Assembly: GCA_030410095.1 (NCBI GenBank)
Contig: JAUFRC010000001.1
Coordinates: 3,242,501-3,306,500 of the forward strand
Reading direction: 5' to 3'
From: Paracoccus cavernae
GTDB lineage: Bacteria > Pseudomonadota > Alphaproteobacteria > Rhodobacterales > Rhodobacteraceae
DNA: 64,000 nt
Shown here: positions 33,594 through 40,956 of the stretch, piece by piece
Position numbering within the stretch: the stretch's first letter is position 1
Layout: each line of letters opens with the position of its first letter
Notes under the pieces: generated by a model
Database searches by the model: none
The model's input: the letters and a program-made list of their open reading frames with translations, nothing else
What the model was told of the DNA's origin: nothing
Position numbers and translations under genes: made by a program

Positions 33594-35172
33594 CCTGACC
33601 CCGCCCGCGTGGATGCGCCAAGACGGCGATCCCGGCCCCGTGCCAGATGATCGCGACTACGGCTTCGATCCGACCACACCATCAAACGTGGTGGCGATGC
33701 GGCCTGCTGGGAATGAACCGACAATAGCCCGGGTCGATGCCATTTTGCGTGATGGCCTGCCTGTCGCGCGTGATGCCGCTGGACGTCCGATCCTTGACCC
33801 GCGCGATCCCATGCCGACCGCGCGCATGTTGCTGGCCGATAGTTTCACCGCTAGCGGCATGGCGACTATGCGCCACTATCGCGGAACATTCTGGCGCTGG
33901 AACGGGGCCAGCTATCGAGATGCGGACGGCGACAGTGTTCAGGCGCGCGTTTGGGACTACCTTGACGGGGCGAAGCGTTTTGGGAAGGAAGGGGAGGAAC
34001 TGCCATTTCAGCCCACCCGCACCACCGTTGAAAACGTCATCTCGGCGTTCAGGGCGGTTTGCAACCTTCCGGGCGACGTGGAGGCTCCGGCGTGGCTCGA
34101 TGGTGCGCAGTGTTTGCCCGCCAACGAACTGCTGCCGGTTCAGAATGGTCTGCTCCACCTGCCCAGCGGGCGGCTTTCTGATCCGTCACCCGCATTCTTC
34201 ACGTTTAGCGCTTCGGGGGTCGCCTTCAACTCGGAAGCGCCTGTGCCGAAGGAATGGTTGCAGTTTCTCAAAATGATCTGGCCGCACGATCCGCAGGCCA
34301 TTGAAGCCCTGCAAGACATCTTCGGTTATCTGCTGTCGCCTGATACATCGCAGCAGAAAATCCCGCTGATCGTCGGCCCGAAGCGATCCGGCAAAGGCAC
34401 GATTGCCCGCATCCTGACGGCGCTGCTGGGGCAGAACAGCGTGACCGCGCCGACACTGGCTAGTCTCGCGACGAACTTCGGCCTTGCTCCGTTGATCGGG
34501 AAATCAGTCGCAATTATCGGTGATGCACGGCTATCGGGTAAAGCTGATCAATCCGCCATTGCCGAGCGGCTGCTTTCGATCTCTGGCGAAGACAGCATAA
34601 CCGTTGATCGGAAGTTTCAGGCCGCGTGGACCGGGCGGCTGGGCGTCCGCTTCATCATCATGTCGAACGAGTTGCCCCGCCTCTCTGATGCTTCCGGTGC
34701 GCTGGCTTCGCGCTTCCTTGTCCTGACCATGACAAATTCGTTCTATGGAAAAGAGGATCGCGGCCTTGGCAATCGGCTGATGACAGAACTGCCGGGCATC
34801 CTGAATTGGGCACGGGCAGGCTATCTGCGCCTTCGGGAACGCGGGTATTTTGTACCACCGGCCAGCGCGCAGGAAGCGGTTGAGGAACTGGAAGCCCTCG
34901 GGTCGCCGGTCGCAGCCTTCGTCAAGGATCGGTGCATTGTCGCTGCCGGAGCGCGCGTCTCTTGCGATGACCTCTATGCCGCGTGGCAGGGCTGGTGCGC
35001 AGACAATGGGCGGCGTGAAGCTGGCACGGCCCAGAGTTTCGGGCGTGATGTGAGGGCTGCCGTGAATGGGCTGACCGTCACGCGGCCCGGAACCGGAACC
35101 GCCAGAACCCGGCATTATGAGGGCATTGCCTTGCAGGGAACCGCGCAAGCCACGTTGCTGGATGAATGGTGA
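33583..35172 (+). CDS. P4-type replicative helicase (SF3, D5-like)
   Basis: Predicted origin-binding or unwinding protein for element replication. Intact, 529 residues. The helicase has Walker A GPKRSGKGT at 265-273, Walker B-like KSVAIIGDARLSG, the sensor-type FIIMSNELPRLSDASGA, and an Arg in SRFLVLTM. The D5-type lead segment (VPKEWLQFLKMIWPHDPQAI, LQDIFGYLLSPDTSQQKIP) precedes it. No Toprim or primase catalytic motif is visible in the first 200 residues, so it may rely on host or helper primase. The iteron cluster lies just downstream. Confidence 0.9.
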   Translation: MMIDLTPPAWMRQDGDPGPVPDDRDYGFDPTTPSNVVAMRPAGNEPTIARVDAILRDGLPVARDAAGRPILDPRDPMPTARMLLADSFTASGMATMRHYRGTFWRWNGASYRDADGDSVQARVWDYLDGAKRFGKEGEELPFQPTRTTVENVISAFRAVCNLPGDVEAPAWLDGAQCLPANELLPVQNGLLHLPSGRLSDPSPAFFTFSASGVAFNSEAPVPKEWLQFLKMIWPHDPQAIEALQDIFGYLLSPDTSQQKIPLIVGPKRSGKGTIARILTALLGQNSVTAPTLASLATNFGLAPLIGKSVAIIGDARLSGKADQSAIAERLLSISGEDSITVDRKFQAAWTGRLGVRFIIMSNELPRLSDASGALASRFLVLTMTNSFYGKEDRGLGNRLMTELPGILNWARAGYLRLRERGYFVPPASAQEAVEELEALGSPVAAFVKDRCIVAAGARVSCDDLYAAWQGWCADNGRREAGTAQSFGRDVRAAVNGLTVTRPGTGTARTRHYEGIALQGTAQATLLDEW

Positions 35173-35237
35173 TGCGGTGGACATGCCGACGACAAAGGGG
35201 CTGGCGCTTACGCATCGGCCCTTTTTCATGCCTGATT

Positions 35238-35343
35238 ACGTCCGCACGTCCGCGTAAGTCCGCGACCTTTCATATATACGCACGCAGGAAGAGGGTAATT
35301 TGATGGGTAACACACTGGCGCGGTCGCGGACGTGCGCGGACGT
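35238..35343. repeat. Iteron cluster, candidate replication origin of the element
   Basis: The octamer ACGTCCGC occurs at 35238-35245 and 35246-35253, with a one-base variant AAGTCCGC at 35256-35263. Its reverse complement GCGGACGT occurs at 35326-35333 and 35336-35343. The two groups face each other across an AT-rich core (TTTCATATATACG). Inverted iteron groups beside a P4-type helicase gene are what an origin would look like. Binding and replication are inferred. Confidence 0.6.
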
Positions 35344-35363
35344 AGATCATGTTTAGCCTCGTT

Positions 35364-35834
35364 TCATCCTGCGCGGTCGATAATCCTCTTTCTTATCTTG
35401 GAGACGCCCGCCCTGATTGCCCTGAAAATCCTGACAATTCGCACCCCGAAGAGAACAATCGCTTCCTCTGCTGCGCCGCCGATCCTCCCTCTGCCGCGCC
35501 ATATTGCCCAAACCATCGCGCCAGATGCAGCAAGCATCGCCACCGGCACCCAATACCGCCCCGGGGTTGGTGGTGGGCTTGGATCGCGCATCCACTCTCT
35601 CAATCGTGAGGGTGGGATAATTTCACTCTGCTTCTCCCTTTCCTTTTGGATTGCCTCTATCTCGCGACGAAGCTTTTCTCTCGATGCATCGCGAGCAGCA
35701 TCCTCAGCGGCTTGTTTGTTTCGAACCTGCCTCAAGACATCTTGCCAGTCGGTTTCCTGCGCTGTTGCAGGGAGGTGTGCAAAGAAAGAAAACGCTACCG
35801 CAGCCGCTATCGATCTAAAGCAAAACTGTTTCAT
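35364..35834 (-). CDS. Unknown exported membrane protein with coiled coil (reverse-strand cargo)
   Basis: Not recognised. 156 residues from MKQFCFRSIAAAVAF. A signal peptide (cleavage after LPATAQ) is followed by a charged coiled-coil stretch (NKQAAEDAARDASREKLRRE, IEAIQKEREKQSE). Next comes a proline-rich link, one transmembrane helix (YWVPVAMLAASGAMVWAIW) and a basic cytoplasmic tail. It is the only gene of the element on the minus strand and lies between two plus-strand operons, as accessory 'moron' genes do. A role in envelope modification or phage exclusion is only a guess. An upstream ATG at 35879 is possible. Confidence 0.6.
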   Translation of the reverse strand: MKQFCFRSIAAAVAFSFFAHLPATAQETDWQDVLRQVRNKQAAEDAARDASREKLRREIEAIQKEREKQSEIIPPSRLREWMRDPSPPPTPGRYWVPVAMLAASGAMVWAIWRGRGRIGGAAEEAIVLFGVRIVRIFRAIRAGVSKIRKRIIDRAG

Positions 35835-36077
35835 CAAACCCCTCACTGGCAGAATGGCAATCAGCCTCCTGTGATGCACTCACGGCCTGCCGCGTGGGTC
35901 AATCCGTTTCGGAAACCTTCAGCCCGATTGATCTGCCGGTTATCCTGACTGCACCGCTCGCGACCACACCCTGATACTTAGCCGCGCAGCCACGCAATCG
36001 GCCTCCCGGAGCATTCACCTCATCGACCACCAATCCCCATCAGCGGGCCGCGCAGCGCCCTGCGCTACTAGCGGGCG

Positions 36078-36135
36078 TGTTGACGATTTATCAACAGTAT
36101 CAAATTGTTGACATAGATTAGTTATAGTATAACAT
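36078..36135 (+). promoter_or_regulatory. Late-operon promoter with repeated operator-like hexamers
   Basis: An AT-rich island in GC-rich DNA. TTGACA (36108-36113) is followed after 16 nt by TAACAT (36130-36135). TGTTGA occurs at 36078 and 36106, and its complement TCAACA at 36091, giving two overlapping inverted pairs; the last copy overlaps the -35 box. GTTATAGTATAAC (36121-36133) is a near-perfect palindrome over the -10 region. This is a plausible repressor- or activator-controlled promoter for 36164-38444. Confidence 0.55.
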
Positions 36136-36163
36136 AACTTGAATATTAGCGGGATGTATTCAA

Positions 36164-36862
36164 GTGAGCGATCAAGAGAACGGGCATGGTGGGGCGAGAG
36201 AAGGCGCTGGGCGAAAGCCGGGCCGTCCATCTTTGCGCCGCGCTGCGCAAGCAATTGTCGAGGTTGAGGAAGCATTTCCCGGCTGGTCGCCGGTTCTCCA
36301 TCTTGCCGCCGTCGCAAATGATGAGACGCTGCCAGCCGAGGTGCGGCTCGATGCAGCAAAAGCCGCCGCTCCATTCCTTCATTCCCGCCCAAAGCCGGTC
36401 GAGATGGAACCCGATGCGCTGGTTGATCTGGAACGCCGGTTGATGGCTGCAAAGATCGAAGAAACCGCAAAGGCGATCAAAGCTGATGATGGCCTAGCGG
36501 TCAGGCTCGCACGCGCCAAGTCCAGATTGCTGGCTGAGGATGTCGCCGAAGTCTTCGACGCTCTAGCCGAGGCTGCGGTAACCGTCGCACCTGCCGGAAC
36601 GAGTTTCGCCGAGGAAGTCGCAGCAGCCAAGCGCCCCGCGCCATCCGCACCGCGCCGCCCGATCGCCCTGCCTGCGCCCGAACCGGTCGAACCCGCTGCC
36701 CCGGCACTGCCGATCCTGCCGCGCCCGGAACCGCGCCAATTTTCGGGTGACTGGTCCGCCCCGCACAATGATTGGCCGGAACGTCAGGCGTTCGTGGATG
36801 GGGGCAGTTTTGAAAATGATCCATATGACCGTGACCCGCTCGGGTTTCTGGCTAACCGTTGA
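36164..36862 (+). CDS. Phage-like protein with terminase-small-subunit-type N-terminus
   Basis: 232 residues from a GTG start (MSDQENGHGGAREGAGRKPG). The GGAREGAGRKPG motif is common at the start of phage small terminase subunits and related phage DNA-binding proteins. A helical middle (VLHLAAVANDETLPAEVRLD, AAKAAAPFLHSRPKPVE) also looks like those proteins, in which a similar stretch precedes the ATPase-contact region. The last 90 residues are proline-rich and probably disordered. The small-terminase reading is suggestive, not proven. First gene of the late operon. Confidence 0.6.
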   Translation: MSDQENGHGGAREGAGRKPGRPSLRRAAQAIVEVEEAFPGWSPVLHLAAVANDETLPAEVRLDAAKAAAPFLHSRPKPVEMEPDALVDLERRLMAAKIEETAKAIKADDGLAVRLARAKSRLLAEDVAEVFDALAEAAVTVAPAGTSFAEEVAAAKRPAPSAPRRPIALPAPEPVEPAAPALPILPRPEPRQFSGDWSAPHNDWPERQAFVDGGSFENDPYDRDPLGFLANR

Positions 36863-36873
36863 AAGGACAAGAC

Positions 36874-37446
36874 GTGAAACCAACCTCCCAGATAATCGAC
36901 GGCCAGATTGCCGTTGTTGACCTCAACCTCAATTCCCTGCGCGGCCATGCCGAAGCGTTGTCACTGGACGCCGTGACCGGCAAAAAGGCCGCTGCTGAAG
37001 AACTGGCCCGCATCAAGTCAGAAATCGCGGGCCTTGTCGCTGACCGCGAGGTACTTGAAGCGGCCCGCCGTCGCGCGCTGATCTTGGAAGCGGATGCTGT
37101 CGAAGATGACCAAATTGAAGCCCGCCGCGCGGCCCGTGCCGAAGCCAGCGCCGCCGTGATGCGCCTTCTTGATGCAGCCCGCCGAGCGGATACTCTTGCC
37201 GCCGAATGGCAGGCGGTCGCGCGCGAGATGGCCGAAGCCGAAGCCGAAGCTCGTGATGCAGCCCGCCGCGCAGGTGGCATCCTTGTGGATACCCGCGTTG
37301 GGCAACGCGGGGTAGTCGCCCATGCGTCTGACCGACTTACCCGGACGGCGCACGGGGGCATAAAGGCCAATCCGATGCGGTCGGCATCTGAGTTTGTGGC
37401 CGTTGGCTGGCGCGAACTGCTTCAGGAGGACGTTGAAAATGTCTGA
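36874..37446 (+). CDS. Unknown coiled-coil protein of the late operon
   Basis: Not recognised. About 190 residues, GTG start (VKPTSQIIDGQIAVVDLNLN) behind GAAAGGAC; a TTG at 36859 overlapping the previous stop is an alternative. Residues 30-140 are almost all helical with heptad-like spacing (ARRAARAEASAAVMRLLDAA). It could be a scaffold or assembly-modifying protein, but no family match is clear. Its stop overlaps the next start by eight bases. Confidence 0.6.
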   Translation: MKPTSQIIDGQIAVVDLNLNSLRGHAEALSLDAVTGKKAAAEELARIKSEIAGLVADREVLEAARRRALILEADAVEDDQIEARRAARAEASAAVMRLLDAARRADTLAAEWQAVAREMAEAEAEARDAARRAGGILVDTRVGQRGVVAHASDRLTRTAHGGIKANPMRSASEFVAVGWRELLQEDVENV

Positions 37447-38058
37447 TATCGCCAGCCTGTTGTTCCCTTCGGAAAGCCCAATCAAGCCCGCACCGCCCGC
37501 CCAACAGGGCCAGCAGGACGATAAGGCCGACGCCGCCGCGCTGCTGTTCGCGACCGACGATCCCGCCCTAGCGCCCACCCTGCGCCCCGAAGCTGCCCGT
37601 GACGGGTTCACCACCGAAGCCGCACCCGACCCCGCTGCCGCCGTCGCTGACATTCTCACACCGTGGGCGGACGGCTTGCAAGCCGAAGGCGCAACCGAAC
37701 GCGCCGATGAAATGCGTGATGTCTCCGAAGCCTTGGCGGCAGATTTCCGGGAAAGCGGCCTGTCCCCGAGGATACCGGCGAAATCATGGGACTGGCTCGC
37801 GAAGCGCTGGGGAACATCATCATGCCGGGGGTGCCTGTATCCGATGAACGGCTGGCAGACATGCGCGCCGACGCTGAGGTCTATATTGCCGAAAACCAGA
37901 TCAGCCCCGACGACATCGGGTTGGCCCAGCGTCTTGTTCGCGATCTCGACGCCAAGACGGGCGGTAAGGTGTCTACCTATCTGATCGACACCGGCATGGG
38001 AAATGACCCACGCGCAATTCAGCGCGCCGTGGAAATTGCCAAGCGGCGGTATCACTGA
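37439..38058 (+). CDS. Unknown late-operon protein (frame break)
   Basis: Not recognised. It starts MSDIASLLFPSESPIKPAPP, has a long Ala/Pro/Asp-rich, likely disordered first half, and after a break near 37772 (CCCC) an ordered half: IMGLAREALGNIIMPGVPVS, DERLADMRADAEVYIAENQI, KVSTYLIDTGMGNDPRAIQR. One restored C gives about 206 residues. A disordered half followed by a helical domain is seen in phage scaffold and portal-associated proteins, but that is weak. TGA overlaps the next ATG (TGATG). Confidence 0.55.
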
Positions 38059-38444
38059 TGCTGGATGCAGGCAATGGCCTGCGCTGCCCTTGCTGCTCGG
38101 GTGGCACTGCCGATCTGGCGGCGCTGGATACCATGATTTGGGATTTGATCCAGTGGCGAGGGCTGTCCGAGAACGCGGAAAGCGTCCTGCGCGCCGCTTG
38201 GGCAGGCGCAGGCCGTCCTGTGACCGCCGCAGCAATTTTCGATGAGATTTATCGGTTCGATATCGACGGTGGGCCGACGCTGGCGGCAATGTATGCCGCG
38301 CTCCGAGCAGCCATCGCCGAGTTGACCGAGAAGCTGGATGGCACCGGCATTTCGGTGATCCGTCAGGGCCAGCGCGATGGCTGGCGGGTGGTCATGTCGC
38401 CAGGTGATGGGGCTTTTGTGGAGGTGCGCCACCTCATTGTTTAG
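38058..38444 (+). CDS. Winged-helix protein with N-terminal CPCC motif
   Basis: 128 residues. The first part (MLDAGNGLRCPCCSGGTADL) has a Cys pair that could bind zinc or, more likely, needs partners since only three Cys-type ligands are near. The rest reads like an OmpR-type winged helix: LRAAWAGAGRPVTAAAIFDE, then the recognition helix region AMYAALRAAIAELTEKLDGT and the wing ISVIRQGQRDGWRVVM. Last gene of the operon; it may regulate the promoter at 36078-36135. The wHTH reading is from pattern only. Confidence 0.65.
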   Translation: MLDAGNGLRCPCCSGGTADLAALDTMIWDLIQWRGLSENAESVLRAAWAGAGRPVTAAAIFDEIYRFDIDGGPTLAAMYAALRAAIAELTEKLDGTGISVIRQGQRDGWRVVMSPGDGAFVEVRHLIV

Positions 38445-38580
38445 CCGTGCGGGGCGGGCGGCGGCTTGATGTCGTCGCACTTTGTCGCGATCAAGCGCTT
38501 TTGAGATGGTGGGATGTTTGGCGGGTTGATTGCAAGTAGCTGATATTTTCTTGGCTAAATCAGTCACTTACGCCAGCAAT

Positions 38581-38595
38581 TGGAGGTGGGTACCG
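38581..38595. repeat. Right attachment site (attR) within tRNA-Cys
   Basis: The 15-mer TGGAGGTGGGTACCG equals the left copy and forms the 3' acceptor arm and part of the T-arm of the tRNA. Confidence 0.9.
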
Positions 38596-38654
38596 GAATC
38601 GAACCGGTCTTCACGGATTTGCAATCCGGTGCGTAACCTCTCCGCCAACCCACC
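38581..38654 (-). tRNA. tRNA-Cys (GCA)
   Basis: 74 nt on the minus strand. Acceptor GGTGGGT pairs with ACCCACC; the discriminator is T as usual for tRNA-Cys and CCA is encoded. The anticodon loop TTGCAAA has GCA. The T loop reads TTCGATT. The 3' end is the integration target of the element. Confidence 0.95.
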
Positions 38655-38917
38655 GCCTTGCCGGTTTGCTAGGGGTTTCCCGCAGCGGGGTCAAGGGGTT
38701 CTCGGTCCGGTCGTCACTTTCGCGGCGAGGCCGGTTTCCCTTCCTTGGCGTGACGGGCATGAACGTGATTGGTCCAAGCAAGTCCGAACAGGCCGGTCGA
38801 GGAAACGACACGGCCTGCCTGTCTTCCTGCTGTCTTTGCGTTACCGTCTGCTCAACTCCGCAGGGGTGTCGGGCAGGCGGCGGCGAGAGGGACGGGAAGG
38901 GCGCTCGAGCGCTTCTG

Positions 38918-39330
38918 TTACTGGACCTTGACCATCATGAGATCGGTGCTGTCCGGATTCTCTCCAAGCGCGCGGATATGCGTGTCGGTGATGAAGAGCA
39001 GCTTGTCCTGATCGGTCACACGGGCTTGCAGGGCGTAGCTATGGCCCTCGGTGATCTTCGACGGGTCGTAGGAGAGCGTGTAGGGGATGGGGACGCTGCC
39101 CGACGGGGTGAACTCGGTTTCGGCGATCGTGGTCGAGGGGGCGTCGGCCAGCGACACATCGACGAGGAAACCTTGACCTTGGCGCTCGGCGGAAGGGCGA
39201 TCCTTTCGCGATAGGCGACGGTGCCGCTGATCGTTTTCAAATCGCTTTCCTTTGTCGCGGAATCCTCGCATGCGGCCAGCGTGAAAACGGCAGCCGCCGC
39301 GAGCGTGGAATAGGCGAGGCGTCGAAGCAT
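38918..39330 (-). CDS. YbaY-like lipoprotein (frame break)
   Basis: Outer-membrane-type lipoprotein with a YbaY/type III secretion lipoprotein domain of unknown function. The signal peptide MLRRLAYSTLAAAAVFTLAAC has its lipobox Cys at 21. The domain begins ISGTVAYRERIALPPSAKV, then near 39180 the frame changes and continues LVDVSLADAPSTTIAETEF, PIPYTLSYDPSKITEGHSYA and VTDQDKLLFITDTHIR. About 138 residues when joined. Stands alone beside tRNA-Cys. Confidence 0.82.
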
Positions 39331-39669
39331 GGTGGTCTGTCTTTCTGTTGCAGGTCTGTGTGACGGGCGGTCTGTGGCATGACCGCTCTTTGGCCACGTC
39401 CCGAGCCTAACGCCGGAACGCGAATAAACCATCCGATATCAAGCGAAAGTTATCATCTTTGACGGGATGCGCGCGGGGCGCAGACTGCGCATGGCGGGGC
39501 GCGCGCGGCGCATTTTTCTGGCCGCGACACATGCCTGATCGCGGCCTTTGCGACACGGGTCCCGCAAGCCGCGCAAGTTCCTTTCGTGGCCAAGTCGATG
39601 TCCCCTTGCGGTTTCGCCATGCGGCCCCTAGAACGCTGGCCGTAAATCATGGGCTACTGGGGGCAAGGA
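39331..39669. other. Intergenic stretch of 339 bp between the lipoprotein gene and lysC
   Basis: No gene is supported. It should hold the divergent promoters of the lipoprotein gene and lysC; no clear -35/-10 pair or leader structure was recognised. Confidence 0.5.
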
Positions 39670-40926
39670 ATGCCGCTTCTGGTGATGAAATTCGGTGGCA
39701 CTTCGGTCGCCGATCTGGACCGCATCAAAAACGCCGCGCAAAAAGTGCAGCGTGAAGTCGAACGCGGTTACGACGTCATCGTCATCGTCAGCGCAATGTC
39801 GGGCAAGACCAACGAGTTGGTCGGCTGGGTCGAACAGACTTCGCCTATGTTCGATGCGCGCGAATATGACGCTGTCGTTGCTTCGGGTGAAAACGTGACG
39901 GCGGGGCTGATGGCCCTTCGCTTGCAGGAAATGGGGATCCCCGCGCGCAGCTGGCAAGGCTGGCAGGTGCCGATCCACACGACCGCACAGCATTCGTCGG
40001 CGCGTTTCGTCGATATTCCGCGCACCAATCTGGATGCGAAATTCGCCGAAGGCATGCGTGTCGCGGTGGTTGCAGGCTTCCAGGGTCTGTCGCCCGAGGG
40101 CCGCATCACGACGCTTGGCCGCGGTGGCTCGGACACGACTGCCGTGGCTTTTGCCGCCGCATTCGATGCCGAACGCTGCGATATCTATACCGATGTCGAC
40201 GGGATCTATACGACCGATCCCCGCATCACCTCCAAGGCGCGCAAACTCGAAAAGATCGCCTTCGAGGAAATGCTCGAACTTGCCAGCCTCGGCGCGAAGG
40301 TCCTCCAGACCCGCTCGGTCGAACTGGCCATGCGCAATAAAGTTCGCCTGCGCGTGCTATCCTCTTTCGAGGAAACCGACGAGAATTCGGGCACGCTGGT
40401 CTGCGATGAGGATGAAATCATGGAATCGAAAGTCATCAACGGTGTTGCCTATTCGCGCGAAGAGGCCAAGCTGACGCTGGTCACCGTCGAGGATAAACCG
40501 GGCATTTCGGCCGCGATCTTCGCGCCTCTGGCCGAGGCCGGCGTCAACGTCGACATGATTGTCCAGAACATCTCGGAAAAGGATTACGAGGATCACCCCG
40601 GTTCGGTGACCGACATGACCTTCTCCTGCCCGGTCAATCAGGTCGCGCGCGCCCGTCAGGCCATGGAAGAGGCGAAAGCCGCCGGCCATATCGCCTATGA
40701 CGAGCTGATCGTCGACAGCGAAGTCGCCAAGGTTTCGGTCGTCGGCATCGGGATGCGCAGCCATACCGGCGTTGCCGCGCGCATGTTCAAGGCACTTGCC
40801 GACGAGAACGTCAACATCAAGGTCATCTCGACATCCGAGATCAAGATTTCGGTGCTGATCGAGCGCAAGTATATGGAACTTGCCGTGCAGGCGCTGCATG
40901 ATGCATTCGAACTCGACAAGGCCTGA
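39670..40926 (+). CDS. lysC: Aspartate kinase
   Basis: First step of lysine, threonine and methionine synthesis. Intact, 418 residues from MPLLVMKFGGTSVADLDRI. The kinase has KFGGTS at 7-12, TTLGRGGSDTTAVAFAAAF and DVDGIYTTDPRI; two ACT domains follow (LVTVEDKPGISAAIFAPLAE and VVGIGMRSHTGVAARMFKAL), through which lysine or threonine inhibits. An upstream ATG in frame (MGYWGQG) is rejected for lack of family match. ptsP follows after 30 nt, the usual alphaproteobacterial pair. Confidence 0.96.
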   Translation: MPLLVMKFGGTSVADLDRIKNAAQKVQREVERGYDVIVIVSAMSGKTNELVGWVEQTSPMFDAREYDAVVASGENVTAGLMALRLQEMGIPARSWQGWQVPIHTTAQHSSARFVDIPRTNLDAKFAEGMRVAVVAGFQGLSPEGRITTLGRGGSDTTAVAFAAAFDAERCDIYTDVDGIYTTDPRITSKARKLEKIAFEEMLELASLGAKVLQTRSVELAMRNKVRLRVLSSFEETDENSGTLVCDEDEIMESKVINGVAYSREEAKLTLVTVEDKPGISAAIFAPLAEAGVNVDMIVQNISEKDYEDHPGSVTDMTFSCPVNQVARARQAMEEAKAAGHIAYDELIVDSEVAKVSVVGIGMRSHTGVAARMFKALADENVNIKVISTSEIKISVLIERKYMELAVQALHDAFELDKA

Positions 40927-40956
40927 TCTGCGGGCCTGATCTACAGGCGAGGTAGT

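Larger units (their letters stand above)
30836..38595 (+). mobile_element. Integrative element in tRNA-Cys, satellite-like (about 7.75 kb)
   Basis: A 15-bp perfect direct repeat (TGGAGGTGGGTACCG) bounds the segment. The right copy is the 3' end of an intact tRNA-Cys, the left copy is the displaced 3' end, which is the classic footprint of tyrosine-integrase insertion. Inside: integrase, a coupled unknown gene, AlpA, an unknown gene, P4-type helicase, an iteron cluster, a reverse-strand membrane protein, and a four-gene operon. No capsid, portal, tail, large terminase, relaxase or resistance gene is recognised. This composition resembles phage satellites (P4, PICI) more than a prophage remnant, since the genes are tightly packed and mostly open. 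Confidence 0.85.

Noticed and set aside
30836..38595. Complete prophage or conjugative element
   Set aside because: No capsid, portal, tail, lysis, large terminase, relaxase or type IV secretion gene was recognised in the 7.75 kb.
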